DNA of 64,000 bases from Novosphingobium sp. SCN 66-18. Lineage in GTDB: Bacteria > Pseudomonadota > Alphaproteobacteria > Sphingomonadales > Sphingomonadaceae. Positions 1 through 7,725 of the stretch are shown in pieces; position 1 is the stretch's first letter; every line of letters begins with the position of its first letter. The position numbers and the translations under genes are program-made. The DNA is taken from contig MEGD01000008.1 in NCBI GenBank assembly GCA_001725355.1, forward strand, positions 124,001-188,000, read 5' to 3'. The notes beneath the pieces were generated by a model. That model ran no database searches and was not told the origin of the DNA. It saw only the letters and a list, made by a program, of their open reading frames with translations.

Positions 1-320
1 GGTGGCCTGCGCGCCGGCCAAGACGCCGACGGCGCCTTCCGCACCCGTCGCGCAATCCGGCCCGTCCTGCGCGGCGAGCGGCGGTTTCCTGGAGCGGCGC
101 GGGCGGATGGGGGCCGAACTGTGCGTTCATCGCTATGCCGATGCGGGCAAGGCCTGCCACGACAAGGCCGATTGCCAGGGACGCTGCATTGCCGACCGAG
201 GGCGGAATGCCCGCCGCGGGCGAGGCCGTGAGCGGCAAGTGCCAGGTCGACGACAGGCTGTTCGGCTGCTTTGCCGAAGTGCGGGACGGCAAGGCGCAGC
301 CCGGCCTTTGCATCGATTAG
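1..320 (+). pseudogene. Cysteine-rich lipoprotein, 5' partial, apparently frameshifted
   Basis: The gene enters from beyond the left edge. From base 2 it reads VACAPAKT, which looks like the lipobox end of a lipoprotein signal peptide, followed by a Cys-rich domain (ELCVHRYADAGKACHDK, then CQGRCIA). Around bases 190-197 the sensible reading moves to the next frame (EGGMPAAGEAVSGKCQ, then LFGCFAEV) and ends at TAG 318-320. One extra base, or two missing ones, near 192-197 joins the halves into one domain. This is either a real inactivating frameshift or a sequencing error. The last two bases of the stop codon sit on the border of the inverted-repeat element that follows. I cannot name the family; the role is unknown, probably envelope. 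Confidence 0.5.
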
Positions 321-583
321 GTCGTAAACTCATAAACAGCAGAATCGAGGTTTGAAGCAAAATGGCCCGGCGTAAGGAGGAGGGGCACAGGAATATGTCG
401 ATATTTCAAGCCGCTCCGACGCCGCGCTGGGCCATTTTGGTCAAATCCCTGCGGGACGTCCAAATGGCTTCCATCTCGAACCGAAAGGCGCTTGCAAAGA
501 CGTCCAGTCTTAGCCGCGCGCCTTTCGGCCCGATATGTTCGCCATTTGGACGCCTCGATCCTGCTGTTTATGAGTTTACGACC
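320..583. mobile_element. MITE-like element with 31-bp terminal inverted repeats
   Basis: Bases 320-350 (beginning GGTCGTAAACTCATAAAC) are the reverse complement of 553-583 with one mismatch. Weaker symmetry continues inward (ATGGC on the left, GCCAT on the right). The dinucleotide TA sits immediately outside both ends (318-319 and 584-585), which could be a target duplication. The 202-bp interior has no convincing gene; the short ORFs across it translate the inverted ends (LINSRIE, ILLFMSLRP). It is therefore a non-autonomous element, probably mobilised by a transposase elsewhere. The ends recall IS5-type termini, but that is memory, not proof. Its right end abuts the ribosome-binding site of nspC. 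Confidence 0.6.
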
Positions 584-596
584 TAAAGGACTGCCC

Positions 597-1790
597 ATGG
601 AAACCAGAGCCGGCGATCCGGGCGCGTTCGCCCATTTTGACCTGTCGCGCGTCGACAGCCCCGCCTTCGTCGTGGACGCGGCGCGGTTGCGTGCCAATCT
701 GGCCGTGCTGGCCGACGTGCGCGACCGGGCGGGGATCAAGGTTCTGGCCGCGCTCAAGGCGTTCTCGATGTGGCGCGTCGCGCCCATCGTCGGCCAGTAC
801 CTCGATGGCGTCTGCACCTCCGGCCTGTGGGAAGCCAAGCTGGCCGACGAGCACTATAGCGGTGAGATCGCGACCTATTGCGCGGCCTACAAGGCGGAGG
901 ACCTGCCCGAGATCCTGCGCCTGTCCGACCATGTGATCTTCAATTCGCCGGGCCAGCACGCGCGCTTCGCCGGCGAGATCGCCACGGCGCGCGCCGGCGG
1001 CGAGCGGTTCGACGTGGCCTTGCGCATCAACCCGCTGCATGCCGAAGGCGAAGTGCCGCGCTATGATCCTTGCGCACCGCATTCGCGCCTGGGTTTTCCC
1101 GTCGACCAACTGACCGACGCGCACATGGAGGGCGTGACCGGGCTGCACTTCCATTCGCTGTGCGAGCAGGACTTCGAGCCGCTCCGGCGTACCTGGGAAG
1201 CGCTCAAGCCGCGCATCGAGCGGTTCTTCCCGCGCCTCGAATGGCTGAACTTCGGCGGCGGCCACCACATCACCCGCGCCGATTACCAGCGCGAGGATCT
1301 GGTGGCGTTCCTGCAGCAGGTGAAGGCCGATACCGGGTGCGAGATCTATCTCGAACCGGGCGAGGCCGTGGCGCTGGACGCCGGCATTCTCGTGGGCACC
1401 GTGCTCGATACCCACTGGAACGGGATGCCGATCGCCATCACCGACATTTCCGCCACCTGCCACATGCCCGATGTGCTGGAAGCGCCTTACCGACCCGCCA
1501 TGCTGGGCGAACGGCCGACGGACGAATACGAAGGCGGGGAAGGAGAGGCCGTGCGCCTGGGCGGGCCTTCGTGCCTTGCCGGCGACGTGATCGGCGATTT
1601 CCGTTTGCCGGTGCCGGCCGAACCCGGCGTGCGCTTCGCCTTTCTCGATCAGGCGCATTACTCGATGGTCAAGACCACGACCTTCAACGGCGTGCCCCTG
1701 CCATCGATCTGGCTATGGGACAGCGAAACCGACGCGCTCGAATGCGTGCGGCGCTTCGCCTACGAGGATTTTCGCGACAGGCTTTCCTGA
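597..1790 (+). CDS. nspC: Carboxynorspermidine/carboxyspermidine decarboxylase
   Basis: PLP-dependent fold-III decarboxylase of 397 aa that converts carboxyspermidine (or carboxynorspermidine) to spermidine (norspermidine), the last step of the aspartate-semialdehyde polyamine route. K54 in AALKAF is the expected PLP lysine. FGGGHH is the phosphate-binding glycine loop, and GPSCLAGD near the C-terminus holds the conserved active-site Cys. The open frame extends upstream to 492 through the MITE-like element, but ATG 597 fits family length and has AAAGGA at 585-590. The usual partner, carboxyspermidine dehydrogenase, is not next to it. Any promoter must lie in or beyond the inserted element. 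A decarboxylase that could supply diamine lies 1.5 kb downstream. Confidence 0.9.
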   Translation: METRAGDPGAFAHFDLSRVDSPAFVVDAARLRANLAVLADVRDRAGIKVLAALKAFSMWRVAPIVGQYLDGVCTSGLWEAKLADEHYSGEIATYCAAYKAEDLPEILRLSDHVIFNSPGQHARFAGEIATARAGGERFDVALRINPLHAEGEVPRYDPCAPHSRLGFPVDQLTDAHMEGVTGLHFHSLCEQDFEPLRRTWEALKPRIERFFPRLEWLNFGGGHHITRADYQREDLVAFLQQVKADTGCEIYLEPGEAVALDAGILVGTVLDTHWNGMPIAITDISATCHMPDVLEAPYRPAMLGERPTDEYEGGEGEAVRLGGPSCLAGDVIGDFRLPVPAEPGVRFAFLDQAHYSMVKTTTFNGVPLPSIWLWDSETDALECVRRFAYEDFRDRLS

Positions 1791-1842
1791 ACGGGCCCCG
1801 TGGGGCATGTTCCTTTCCGAAAACGAAAACGGAGAGGGTTGA

Positions 1843-3069
1843 ATGCCGGACAAGCTGCTCGACGCGATCACCAGCGATCCCGTGACGATGGGCTGGATGC
1901 AGGGCGCGCCGCCCGCGCCGGAAAAGCGCCTGCTGGCCGCGCGCGCCGATCACATGCGCTTTCCCACCACGCGCTGGGCTTTTTCCCACATGCGCGAATT
2001 CACGCCGACCGCGCGCGTTGCCGGCGCGGGCGGAGCGCCGCTGCCCCGCGCCATCGATGATGATCTGGACGGGGTGCGCTTCGCGCCGCTGGGGCGCGAA
2101 GGAACGATCACGATCGGCGAGGCGCTGCTGGAGGCCTTCACGGATGGCGTGCTCGTTCTCCATCGCGGCACGGTCGTGTTCGAGCGCTGGTTCGGCGTGA
2201 CCGGCCCGGAAACGCGCCACATCGCCTTTTCCATGACCAAGAGCTTCGTCGGCACGCTGGCCGAAATGCTGGTCGAGGAAGGCCGGCTTGACCCAGCCGC
2301 CCCCGCGCTGGACTACGTGCCGGAACTGGCCGGCAGCGGCTTTGCCGATGCCACGGTGCGGCAGATCATGGATATGACGACCGCGATCGATTTTTCCGAG
2401 GATTATGCCGATCCCTCCTCCGGCATCGGCGCGCTCAGCGCCGCGCTGGCGCTCACGCCGCGCCCTGCCGGTTATGCTGGCCCTTCGTGCCTGCCCGATT
2501 TCCTGCCCACCATCCGCAGGGCGGGCCAGCATGGCGAGGCGTTCGTCTATCGCACCGCCAACACCGATGTCCTGGCCTGGATCATCGCCCGGATCGAGGG
2601 CCGGCGCCTGCATGAAACGCTGTCGGAACGCCTGTGGCGGCCGCTGGGCTTACCGGGCGACGCGGACATGCTGCTGGACCCGGTGGGAACGCCGTTCGCC
2701 GGGGGAGGACTCAACCTGCGTCTGGAAGACCTGGCGCGGTTCGGGGAGGTAATCCGCACCGGCGGGGCAGGCGTGATCCCGCCAGCCGTGATCGCGCGCA
2801 TCCGCGCAGGGGGCGATCCGGCGAAGTTCGACCTCGCCGGACGTTACCCCGAATTGCCGGGCTGGAGCTATCGCAGCCAGTGGTGGATCAGCCATGACGA
2901 ACACGGGTGTTTCTCGGCGCGGGGCATCCATGGGCAGACGCTGTGGATCGACCCGGCGGCGGAGATGGTGGTCGCACGATTCGCCTCGCACCCGGTGGCC
3001 GCGAACAGCGCCAACGCCGCCGCCTCGCTGCCCGCCTGGCGCGCGCTGGCGCAGGCGCTGAACCCCTGA
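1843..3069 (+). CDS. Serine hydrolase, beta-lactamase/NylB-like family
   Basis: A 408-aa protein of the PF00144 superfamily (class C beta-lactamases, DD-peptidases, esterases and 6-aminohexanoate-dimer hydrolase). The nucleophile motif SxxK is S130-MT-K133. VYRTANTDVL supplies the tyrosine motif region, and HGQTLW near the C-terminus takes the place of KTG. The long N-terminal region before SMTK and the DMTTAIDFSEDY segment resemble NylB-like amidases rather than true beta-lactamases. There is no clear signal peptide, so the enzyme may be cytoplasmic. It starts 52 bp after nspC with GGAGAGG at 1831-1837, so the two are probably co-transcribed. Lying between two polyamine genes, it could act on an amide of a polyamine or omega-amino acid, but this is a guess. 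Confidence 0.85.
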   Translation: MPDKLLDAITSDPVTMGWMQGAPPAPEKRLLAARADHMRFPTTRWAFSHMREFTPTARVAGAGGAPLPRAIDDDLDGVRFAPLGREGTITIGEALLEAFTDGVLVLHRGTVVFERWFGVTGPETRHIAFSMTKSFVGTLAEMLVEEGRLDPAAPALDYVPELAGSGFADATVRQIMDMTTAIDFSEDYADPSSGIGALSAALALTPRPAGYAGPSCLPDFLPTIRRAGQHGEAFVYRTANTDVLAWIIARIEGRRLHETLSERLWRPLGLPGDADMLLDPVGTPFAGGGLNLRLEDLARFGEVIRTGGAGVIPPAVIARIRAGGDPAKFDLAGRYPELPGWSYRSQWWISHDEHGCFSARGIHGQTLWIDPAAEMVVARFASHPVAANSANAAASLPAWRALAQALNP

Positions 3070-3136
3070 AAACACTGGATTCCGGCTGCTTGTATTTCAG
3101 TTCGATGACAAGGATTTGAAGCGCGAAGTTTTTCAC

Positions 3137-3164
3137 TTGAAGTTCACAACGGTAGCCTTATGTA
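3137..3164 (+). promoter_or_regulatory. Candidate sigma-70 promoter of the decarboxylase gene
   Basis: TTGAAG (3137-3142) and TATGTA (3159-3164) are separated by 16 bp in a comparatively AT-rich gap after the serine hydrolase. Transcription would start near 3171, giving a leader of about 70 nt that contains the hairpin and the short upstream ORF described separately. Four or more bases of each hexamer match consensus. There is no experimental support. Confidence 0.35.
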
Positions 3165-3181
3165 CCCCCTCTCGCTGCCCC

Positions 3182-3241
3182 ATGGGGACTTCCAAACCGC
3201 AAGGCAGCTTTGTTCAACATTTCCGTTTGGGGGTCCCTTGA
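3182..3241 (+). CDS. Possible 19-codon leader ORF ahead of the decarboxylase
   Basis: An ATG at 3182 opens a 19-codon frame, MGTSKPQGSFVQHFRLGVP, that ends at TGA 3239-3241, one base before the presumed TTG start of the decarboxylase. It spans the whole leader hairpin, so ribosomes translating it would melt the stem that covers the downstream ribosome-binding site. There is no good Shine-Dalgarno sequence before it. A second frame (ATG 3160, 37 codons, stop 3271-3273) also crosses the region. Reality depends on conservation in relatives, which cannot be tested here. Confidence 0.25.
   Translation: MGTSKPQGSFVQHFRLGVP
3185..3237 (+). promoter_or_regulatory. Leader hairpin covering the decarboxylase ribosome-binding site
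   Basis: GGGACTTCCAAAC (3185-3197) pairs along its full 13-nt length with GTTTGGGGGTCCC (3225-3237) if two G-U wobbles are allowed, leaving a 27-nt loop. The right arm contains GGGGG (3229-3233), the only plausible Shine-Dalgarno for TTG 3243. The structure should therefore block initiation unless it is opened. Ornithine decarboxylase genes of other alphaproteobacteria are known to carry a cis-acting RNA called the speF motif. I could not show that this hairpin belongs to that family. Confidence 0.55.
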
Positions 3242-3242
3242 G

Positions 3243-4448
3243 TTGCACATCTATCCTGACGCACTGGCTGTAGTTGGCGCCTCGGCGCCTGACCAACCCG
3301 CCATTCTGAATCGCCCGCACGCCGCTGCGCGCGCTGCCCGCTTCTTTGTCGAGAAGTTTCCGGGCAAGTCGCTCTATGCCGTGAAGGCGAATCCTTCGCC
3401 CGAGCTTCTGCGCGTGCTGTGGGATACCGGCGTGACGCACTATGACGTCGCCTCGATCACCGAGGCCCGGCTGGTGCGCGCGACGCTGCCCGAAGCCACG
3501 CTGTGCTTCATGCATCCGGTCAAGGCGCCCGGCGCGATCCGCGAGGCCTATCGCGATCATGGCGTGCGCGTATTCAGCCTCGATTCGCTCGAGGAACTGG
3601 AGAAGATCAAGGCGGCCACGGCTGACGACGCCGGCAACGCTGCCGAAGACCTCACGCTGTGCGTGCGCCTGCGCGTGTCGTCGGAATATTCGGAACTCAG
3701 CCTCGCCTCGAAGTTCGGCTGCGACCTGACGGACGCGGCGGAACTGCTTCAGGCCACGCGCCAGGCGGCGGATTCGCTGGGCGTGTGCTTCCATGTGGGC
3801 AGCCAGGCGATGAGCCCCCATGCCTATGTGCAGGCGTTGGAAAAGGCGCGCGCGGCGATCGTCGATGCCTCGGTCCTCGTCGACATCATCGATGTGGGCG
3901 GCGGTTTCCCGTCGATCTATCCGGGCATGGAGCCGCCGCCGCTGGAGGACTATTTCGGCGTCATCGACCGCACCTATGAATCGCTGCCGGTGTCCTATTC
4001 GGCCGAACTGTGGTGCGAGCCGGGCCGGGCGCTCTGCGCGGAATACAACTCGATGATCGTGCGCGTCGAAAAGCGCCGCGGCGATGAGCTGTACATCAAC
4101 GATGGCGCCTATGGCGCGCTGTTCGACGCCGCGCATGTCGGCTGGCGCTTCCCGGTGAAGCTGCTGCGCGAAGAGGCTTCGGACGAGTTCGTGCCGTTCA
4201 GCTTCTATGGCCCGACCTGCGACGACATGGACCACATGGACGGTCCGTTCGAACTGCCGGCGGACATCAAGGCGGGCGACTACATCGAGATCGGGATGCT
4301 CGGGGCCTATGGCGCGGCGATGAAGACCGCGTTCAACGGCTTCGGCGCGACCGAGGTGTTCGAGGTTTCGGACGAGCCGATGGCCAGCCAGTATCGTGGC
4401 GACCGGCGCGACCCGCGCGTTTCGGACAACGTCGTCTCGCTGCGCTGA
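3243..4448 (+). CDS. Ornithine/lysine decarboxylase, eukaryotic-type (fold III)
   Basis: A PLP-dependent group IV decarboxylase of about 401 aa that makes putrescine (or cadaverine) in the cytoplasm. YAVKANP holds the PLP lysine (K48 from the chosen start), HVGSQ and DVGGGFPSIYPG form the barrel phosphate loop, CEPGRAL binds the phosphate, and YGPTCDDMD has the catalytic Cys from the partner subunit. The frame can be extended to TTG 3210, but homologues begin MHIYPDALAV. That corresponds to TTG 3243, with GGGGG nine bases upstream. The rare start and the masked ribosome-binding site imply translational control. Substrate choice between ornithine and lysine cannot be read safely. A strong terminator follows. 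Confidence 0.92.
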   Translation: MHIYPDALAVVGASAPDQPAILNRPHAAARAARFFVEKFPGKSLYAVKANPSPELLRVLWDTGVTHYDVASITEARLVRATLPEATLCFMHPVKAPGAIREAYRDHGVRVFSLDSLEELEKIKAATADDAGNAAEDLTLCVRLRVSSEYSELSLASKFGCDLTDAAELLQATRQAADSLGVCFHVGSQAMSPHAYVQALEKARAAIVDASVLVDIIDVGGGFPSIYPGMEPPPLEDYFGVIDRTYESLPVSYSAELWCEPGRALCAEYNSMIVRVEKRRGDELYINDGAYGALFDAAHVGWRFPVKLLREEASDEFVPFSFYGPTCDDMDHMDGPFELPADIKAGDYIEIGMLGAYGAAMKTAFNGFGATEVFEVSDEPMASQYRGDRRDPRVSDNVVSLR

Positions 4449-4476
4449 TACCGTTCCGCCGCTGCGGACCGGAAAG

Positions 4477-4506
4477 AAAAGGCCCCGCCGATGGCGGGGC
4501 CTTTTT
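4477..4506 (+). terminator. Rho-independent terminator after the decarboxylase, likely bidirectional
   Basis: GGCCCCGCC (4481-4489), loop GAT, then GGCGGGGCC (4493-4501) followed by TTTTT. The stem is a perfect 9 bp of nearly all GC. An A run (AAAA, 4477-4480) precedes it, so on the minus strand it would serve the TonB receptor gene that converges from the right. Confidence 0.92.
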
Positions 4507-4617
4507 CGTTTGCCGTCGTGCCAGGCCGGATGCCGGGGAGCGGATCCTTCAGCTTGGCACGGCCGCCGGGGAAGGATGCCTCGCGCTGGTGCAAGGCATC
4601 CTCCTCCCCGGACATCG

Positions 4618-7530
4618 TCAGAACTTCACGCGCGCGCCGGCATAGAACGACGTGCCGATGTCCTCGGTCGGATAGAGGACCGATCCGAGATCAGGCTTCT
4701 GGTTGAACAGATTGCTGATCCCGCCGTAGAACTGGAAGTTCTTCTGCACGTCGACGCTCGCATAGATGTTGTGAACGGCGCGCGGCTTGAAGTACTTGTA
4801 TTCCGGCGCGACGTAGTTGGGGTTGTTGGCCTGCTGCACCAGGGTGTAGCGCAGCGTCTTGTCCCACCACGACATGTTGTAGTTGAACGCGAAGCGGCCC
4901 GTGGAATAGGTGGCGCTCGCATAGAGTTGGTACTTGGGCGAGTAATAGTAGGCCTGCCCGCGCTCGTCGGTCGGTTCCGCACCCGGCGTGCCGATGGTGC
5001 TCAGCTTGTTGAGATAGCTGCCGATCAGCTTCAGTTCGAACGCGCCGACCTTCTTCACCGCGAAGCGGTAGTTCAGGTTGACGTCCAGGCCGGAGGTGCG
5101 GAAGTTCGCGACATTCTGCGGCTGCAGCGTGAAGTCGTCGATCAGGCCGGTGCCGCTGGCGCGATGGATCGAGGAGCAGAACTGGTTGTTGATCGTCGGC
5201 TGATCGACGCAGAGTTCGGCAAGCTGCTGCGCTTCGACCGTGTTGATCGCCTGCTTCAGCTTGATGTCGTACCAGTCGAACGACACCTGCAGGCCGGGCA
5301 CGAAGCGCGGCGTCAGCACGACGCCCGCCGTCCACGTCCGGGCGACTTCGGCACGCAAACCGGCATTGCCGCCCTGCGTTCCCGCGATGTTGGTCGATCG
5401 CGTATCGTCAAACGAGGCGATCTGCGCCGGCGTCAGCCCGGCCTGCGAGAGGATGGCCTGGCAGTTGGCGGCGCGGCTTGAGGTGCCGGCCGAACGGTTG
5501 GCCACGATGCAGGGATCGTCGAAGAACGCGAAGGTCTGTGAGGACGCGCCATAGAGTTCCGAGATGTTCGGCGCGCGCACGGCCTGCGAGATCGTGCCGC
5601 GGAAGCGGATGTCACGCACCGGCGCCCAGTTGCCGTCGAACTTCCAGGTCGTGGTGTGTCCGATCGACGAATAGTCCGACAGGCGTACCGCCGCGCTGAA
5701 ATCGAGCGTCTGGAAGAAGGGCCGGTCCTTGAACACCGGAAGATCGATTTCCGCGAAGCCTTCCTTCACGTCGAACGATCCGCGGCTGGGGTTTAGCACG
5801 TTCGAGAACGTCAGACCCTGCACTTCCAGCGGGTCGGGATCGAAGCGCGAGCTTTCCTTGCGGTATTCGCCGCCCAGCACGAAGCCGACCGGGCCGCCCG
5901 GAAGCGAGAAGAAGCTGCGCGTATCGCCACTGACAAAGCCGTTCACCACATGCTGCGTGATGCGCGAATGCTCGGTGGTATTGGCATGGATGAAATCCAG
6001 CGCGGCCTGCGAGGACTTGCCTTCGCCGAACACGTTGAAGGGCACGCACTCACCGGGCTTGAACGTGATGGCCTGCGCGGCCGTGGGATCGAGATTGACC
6101 CGGCAGGTGATCTTGCCGGTGCCGTCGTCCACCGCATCGATCGCGGCCATGAACCGGTCGGTATAGCGATCGTTGACGAAATGGTTGGTGACGTTGGTCT
6201 GCCCGAAGACGTAGCTGACTTCGTAGTGCAGGCTTTCGTTCAGATCGCCCCGCGCACCGACCACGGTCCGCCACGTTTCGCGCTTGATGCTCTCTCCGCG
6301 CTGGCCAAGATCGAAGTTGTCGCGCGTGACGAGCACGCCGCCGTTTGCCGGATCGATCGCCGACTTGATCGCGGCCGGGATGTAGGGGTTGTCCTCCGGC
6401 ACGAACAGGTAATAGTCGAACGTGGGCTGGGCCAGCGAATAGGCCTTGACGTTGGCGTACTTGACCTCGCCGAACAGCTGCAGCTTGTCGGACACGTCGA
6501 AGTGGCCGAGCAGGTTGACGACGTGGCGGTTGGTGGAAGGGCGCAGGTCGTTGCGATAGTCGGAGACCAGCGTGTCGTCGCTGCCGACCGAGTAGCCGCC
6601 GGGAATGGCGGTTCCGAGATTGTAGGGCCGGCCATCGCCGTTGTAGTCGGGAACGCCATCGAAATCGACGTCCACCGCGCCGCCGCGGGCGGTCCACTGA
6701 TAACGCACATCCTTCATCGGTATGCGGGAATAGGAGCCGGGCTGGCCCGCCACGTAGTTGGGATTGCGCACGAAGCTCACGGCGTCGGTGCCGCTCAGTT
6801 CGGGCCGCTGCCGGGAATTCAGCCGATCCTCGCCGCCGTATTCGTAAGCGATCGAGATATTGCCGCGTCCGTCGGCGAAATTGTGGCCGGCCGTAATGCC
6901 GATCAGCCTGTTTCCGGCATCGCCGTACTTGCTGATGCCGGCCTGTGCGCGCGCGGTCACGCCCTCGAAGTTCTTCTTGAGCACGAAGTTGACCACGCCG
7001 GTGACGCCATCGGCGCCATAGACGGCGGAAGCGCCGCCGGTGAGCACGTCGATCCGATCGATCAGGTCTTCGGGAATGGTGTTGATGTCCACCGCCTGCG
7101 AACCTTCGAGGCCCGAGACATGGCGGCGCCCGTCAACCAGCACGAGCGTGCGATTGACGCCCAGATTGCGCAGGTTGAGCAGGTTGAGACCGGTGGTGCC
7201 GATGCCGGCGCGATCGCCCGAGTTGTCGCGCGACGTCGACGAGCCGACCAGCGCGGGCAGACCGGTGAGGAAGTCGGTGAGGTTGGTGGTGCCGGACTGC
7301 TGCAGGAGCTGCGAGCCGAGCGATACGGTGGGGCTGGCGGTCGCGTAGTCCGTCGTGCGGCGCAGGCGCGATCCGGTCACCACGATTTCCGGCTGGGCGG
7401 CTTCGCTAGCGCCGTTTTCGGCCGCTGTCTGTGGTGCTTCCTGCGCAAACGCGGCAGCGGGAGCCAGCAAGGCGACAGCAATGGCGGACCTGGCCAGTCC
7501 ACTGGCCAAGGCGTTGAGATGGGTTTTCAT
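4618..7530 (-). CDS. TonB-dependent receptor, Oar-like, 970 aa
   Basis: Outer-membrane active transporter. The chosen ATG at 7530 gives a signal peptide (MKTHLNALASGLARS, a hydrophobic stretch, cut after AFA-Q). QPEIVVTGSRLRR is the TonB box region with the plug following (LVDGRRHVSG, GGASAVYGADGVTGVVNF). The remaining roughly 800 residues are beta-barrel, ending in the aromatic residue F. A stretch reading DVDFDGVPDYNGDG looks like a Ca-binding loop in an extracellular region. Large Oar-type receptors are numerous in sphingomonads and usually import sugars, peptides or aromatic compounds; the substrate is unknown. The frame continues upstream to 7644, but that part lacks signal-peptide character. 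The upstream region has palindromic GCAAC sites. Confidence 0.93.
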   Translation of the reverse strand: MKTHLNALASGLARSAIAVALLAPAAAFAQEAPQTAAENGASEAAQPEIVVTGSRLRRTTDYATASPTVSLGSQLLQQSGTTNLTDFLTGLPALVGSSTSRDNSGDRAGIGTTGLNLLNLRNLGVNRTLVLVDGRRHVSGLEGSQAVDINTIPEDLIDRIDVLTGGASAVYGADGVTGVVNFVLKKNFEGVTARAQAGISKYGDAGNRLIGITAGHNFADGRGNISIAYEYGGEDRLNSRQRPELSGTDAVSFVRNPNYVAGQPGSYSRIPMKDVRYQWTARGGAVDVDFDGVPDYNGDGRPYNLGTAIPGGYSVGSDDTLVSDYRNDLRPSTNRHVVNLLGHFDVSDKLQLFGEVKYANVKAYSLAQPTFDYYLFVPEDNPYIPAAIKSAIDPANGGVLVTRDNFDLGQRGESIKRETWRTVVGARGDLNESLHYEVSYVFGQTNVTNHFVNDRYTDRFMAAIDAVDDGTGKITCRVNLDPTAAQAITFKPGECVPFNVFGEGKSSQAALDFIHANTTEHSRITQHVVNGFVSGDTRSFFSLPGGPVGFVLGGEYRKESSRFDPDPLEVQGLTFSNVLNPSRGSFDVKEGFAEIDLPVFKDRPFFQTLDFSAAVRLSDYSSIGHTTTWKFDGNWAPVRDIRFRGTISQAVRAPNISELYGASSQTFAFFDDPCIVANRSAGTSSRAANCQAILSQAGLTPAQIASFDDTRSTNIAGTQGGNAGLRAEVARTWTAGVVLTPRFVPGLQVSFDWYDIKLKQAINTVEAQQLAELCVDQPTINNQFCSSIHRASGTGLIDDFTLQPQNVANFRTSGLDVNLNYRFAVKKVGAFELKLIGSYLNKLSTIGTPGAEPTDERGQAYYYSPKYQLYASATYSTGRFAFNYNMSWWDKTLRYTLVQQANNPNYVAPEYKYFKPRAVHNIYASVDVQKNFQFYGGISNLFNQKPDLGSVLYPTEDIGTSFYAGARVKF

Positions 7531-7579
7531 AGTTGCCTCTGAAACTTTGGATATATGATTTTGCTGGGAAAGACGGCGA

Positions 7580-7629
7580 TTTTGCAACGCAAAAGACCGT
7601 TGCGCGTGAAGCTCGTGGCAACCTGTTGC
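7580..7629. promoter_or_regulatory. Cluster of GCAAC/GTTGC palindromes upstream of the TonB receptor
   Basis: Three overlapping or adjacent inverted repeats lie 50-100 bp upstream of the receptor start: TTTTGCAACGCAAAA (7580-7594), GCAACG at 7584-7589 with CGTTGC at 7598-7603, and GCAACCTGTTGC (7618-7629). The centres of the outer sites are about 30 bp apart, close to three helical turns. GCAA-n-TTGC symmetry is typical of LacI-family operators. No LacI-type gene is present in the window, so the regulator is not identified. Confidence 0.45.
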
Positions 7630-7725
7630 AAACACGAGACACAATTCGATGTTAACCAGACACGATCGGGCACAAAACTGCCGTCGCCATTGAGCGATCC
7701 TCGTCCTTCCGGTTGACGGCGATCG

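Noticed and set aside
320-583. Complete IS5-family insertion sequence
   Set aside because: Ends recall IS5-like termini but there is no transposase in 264 bp, so only MITE-like is claimed.
576-1658. 360-aa open frame antisense to nspC
   Set aside because: Codon-bias shadow of the GC-rich gene; no domain, and nspC itself is certain.
1843-3069. Beta-lactam resistance gene
   Set aside because: Has SxxK but lacks a signal peptide and a KTG motif and is closer to NylB-like amidases.
4396-5481. 361-aa plus-strand frame across the terminator and TonB receptor 3' end
   Set aside because: Crosses a strong terminator, has no domain, and mirrors the receptor gene.
5950-7542. 530-aa plus-strand frame opposite the TonB receptor
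   Set aside because: Shadow of the receptor; low-complexity, no motif.
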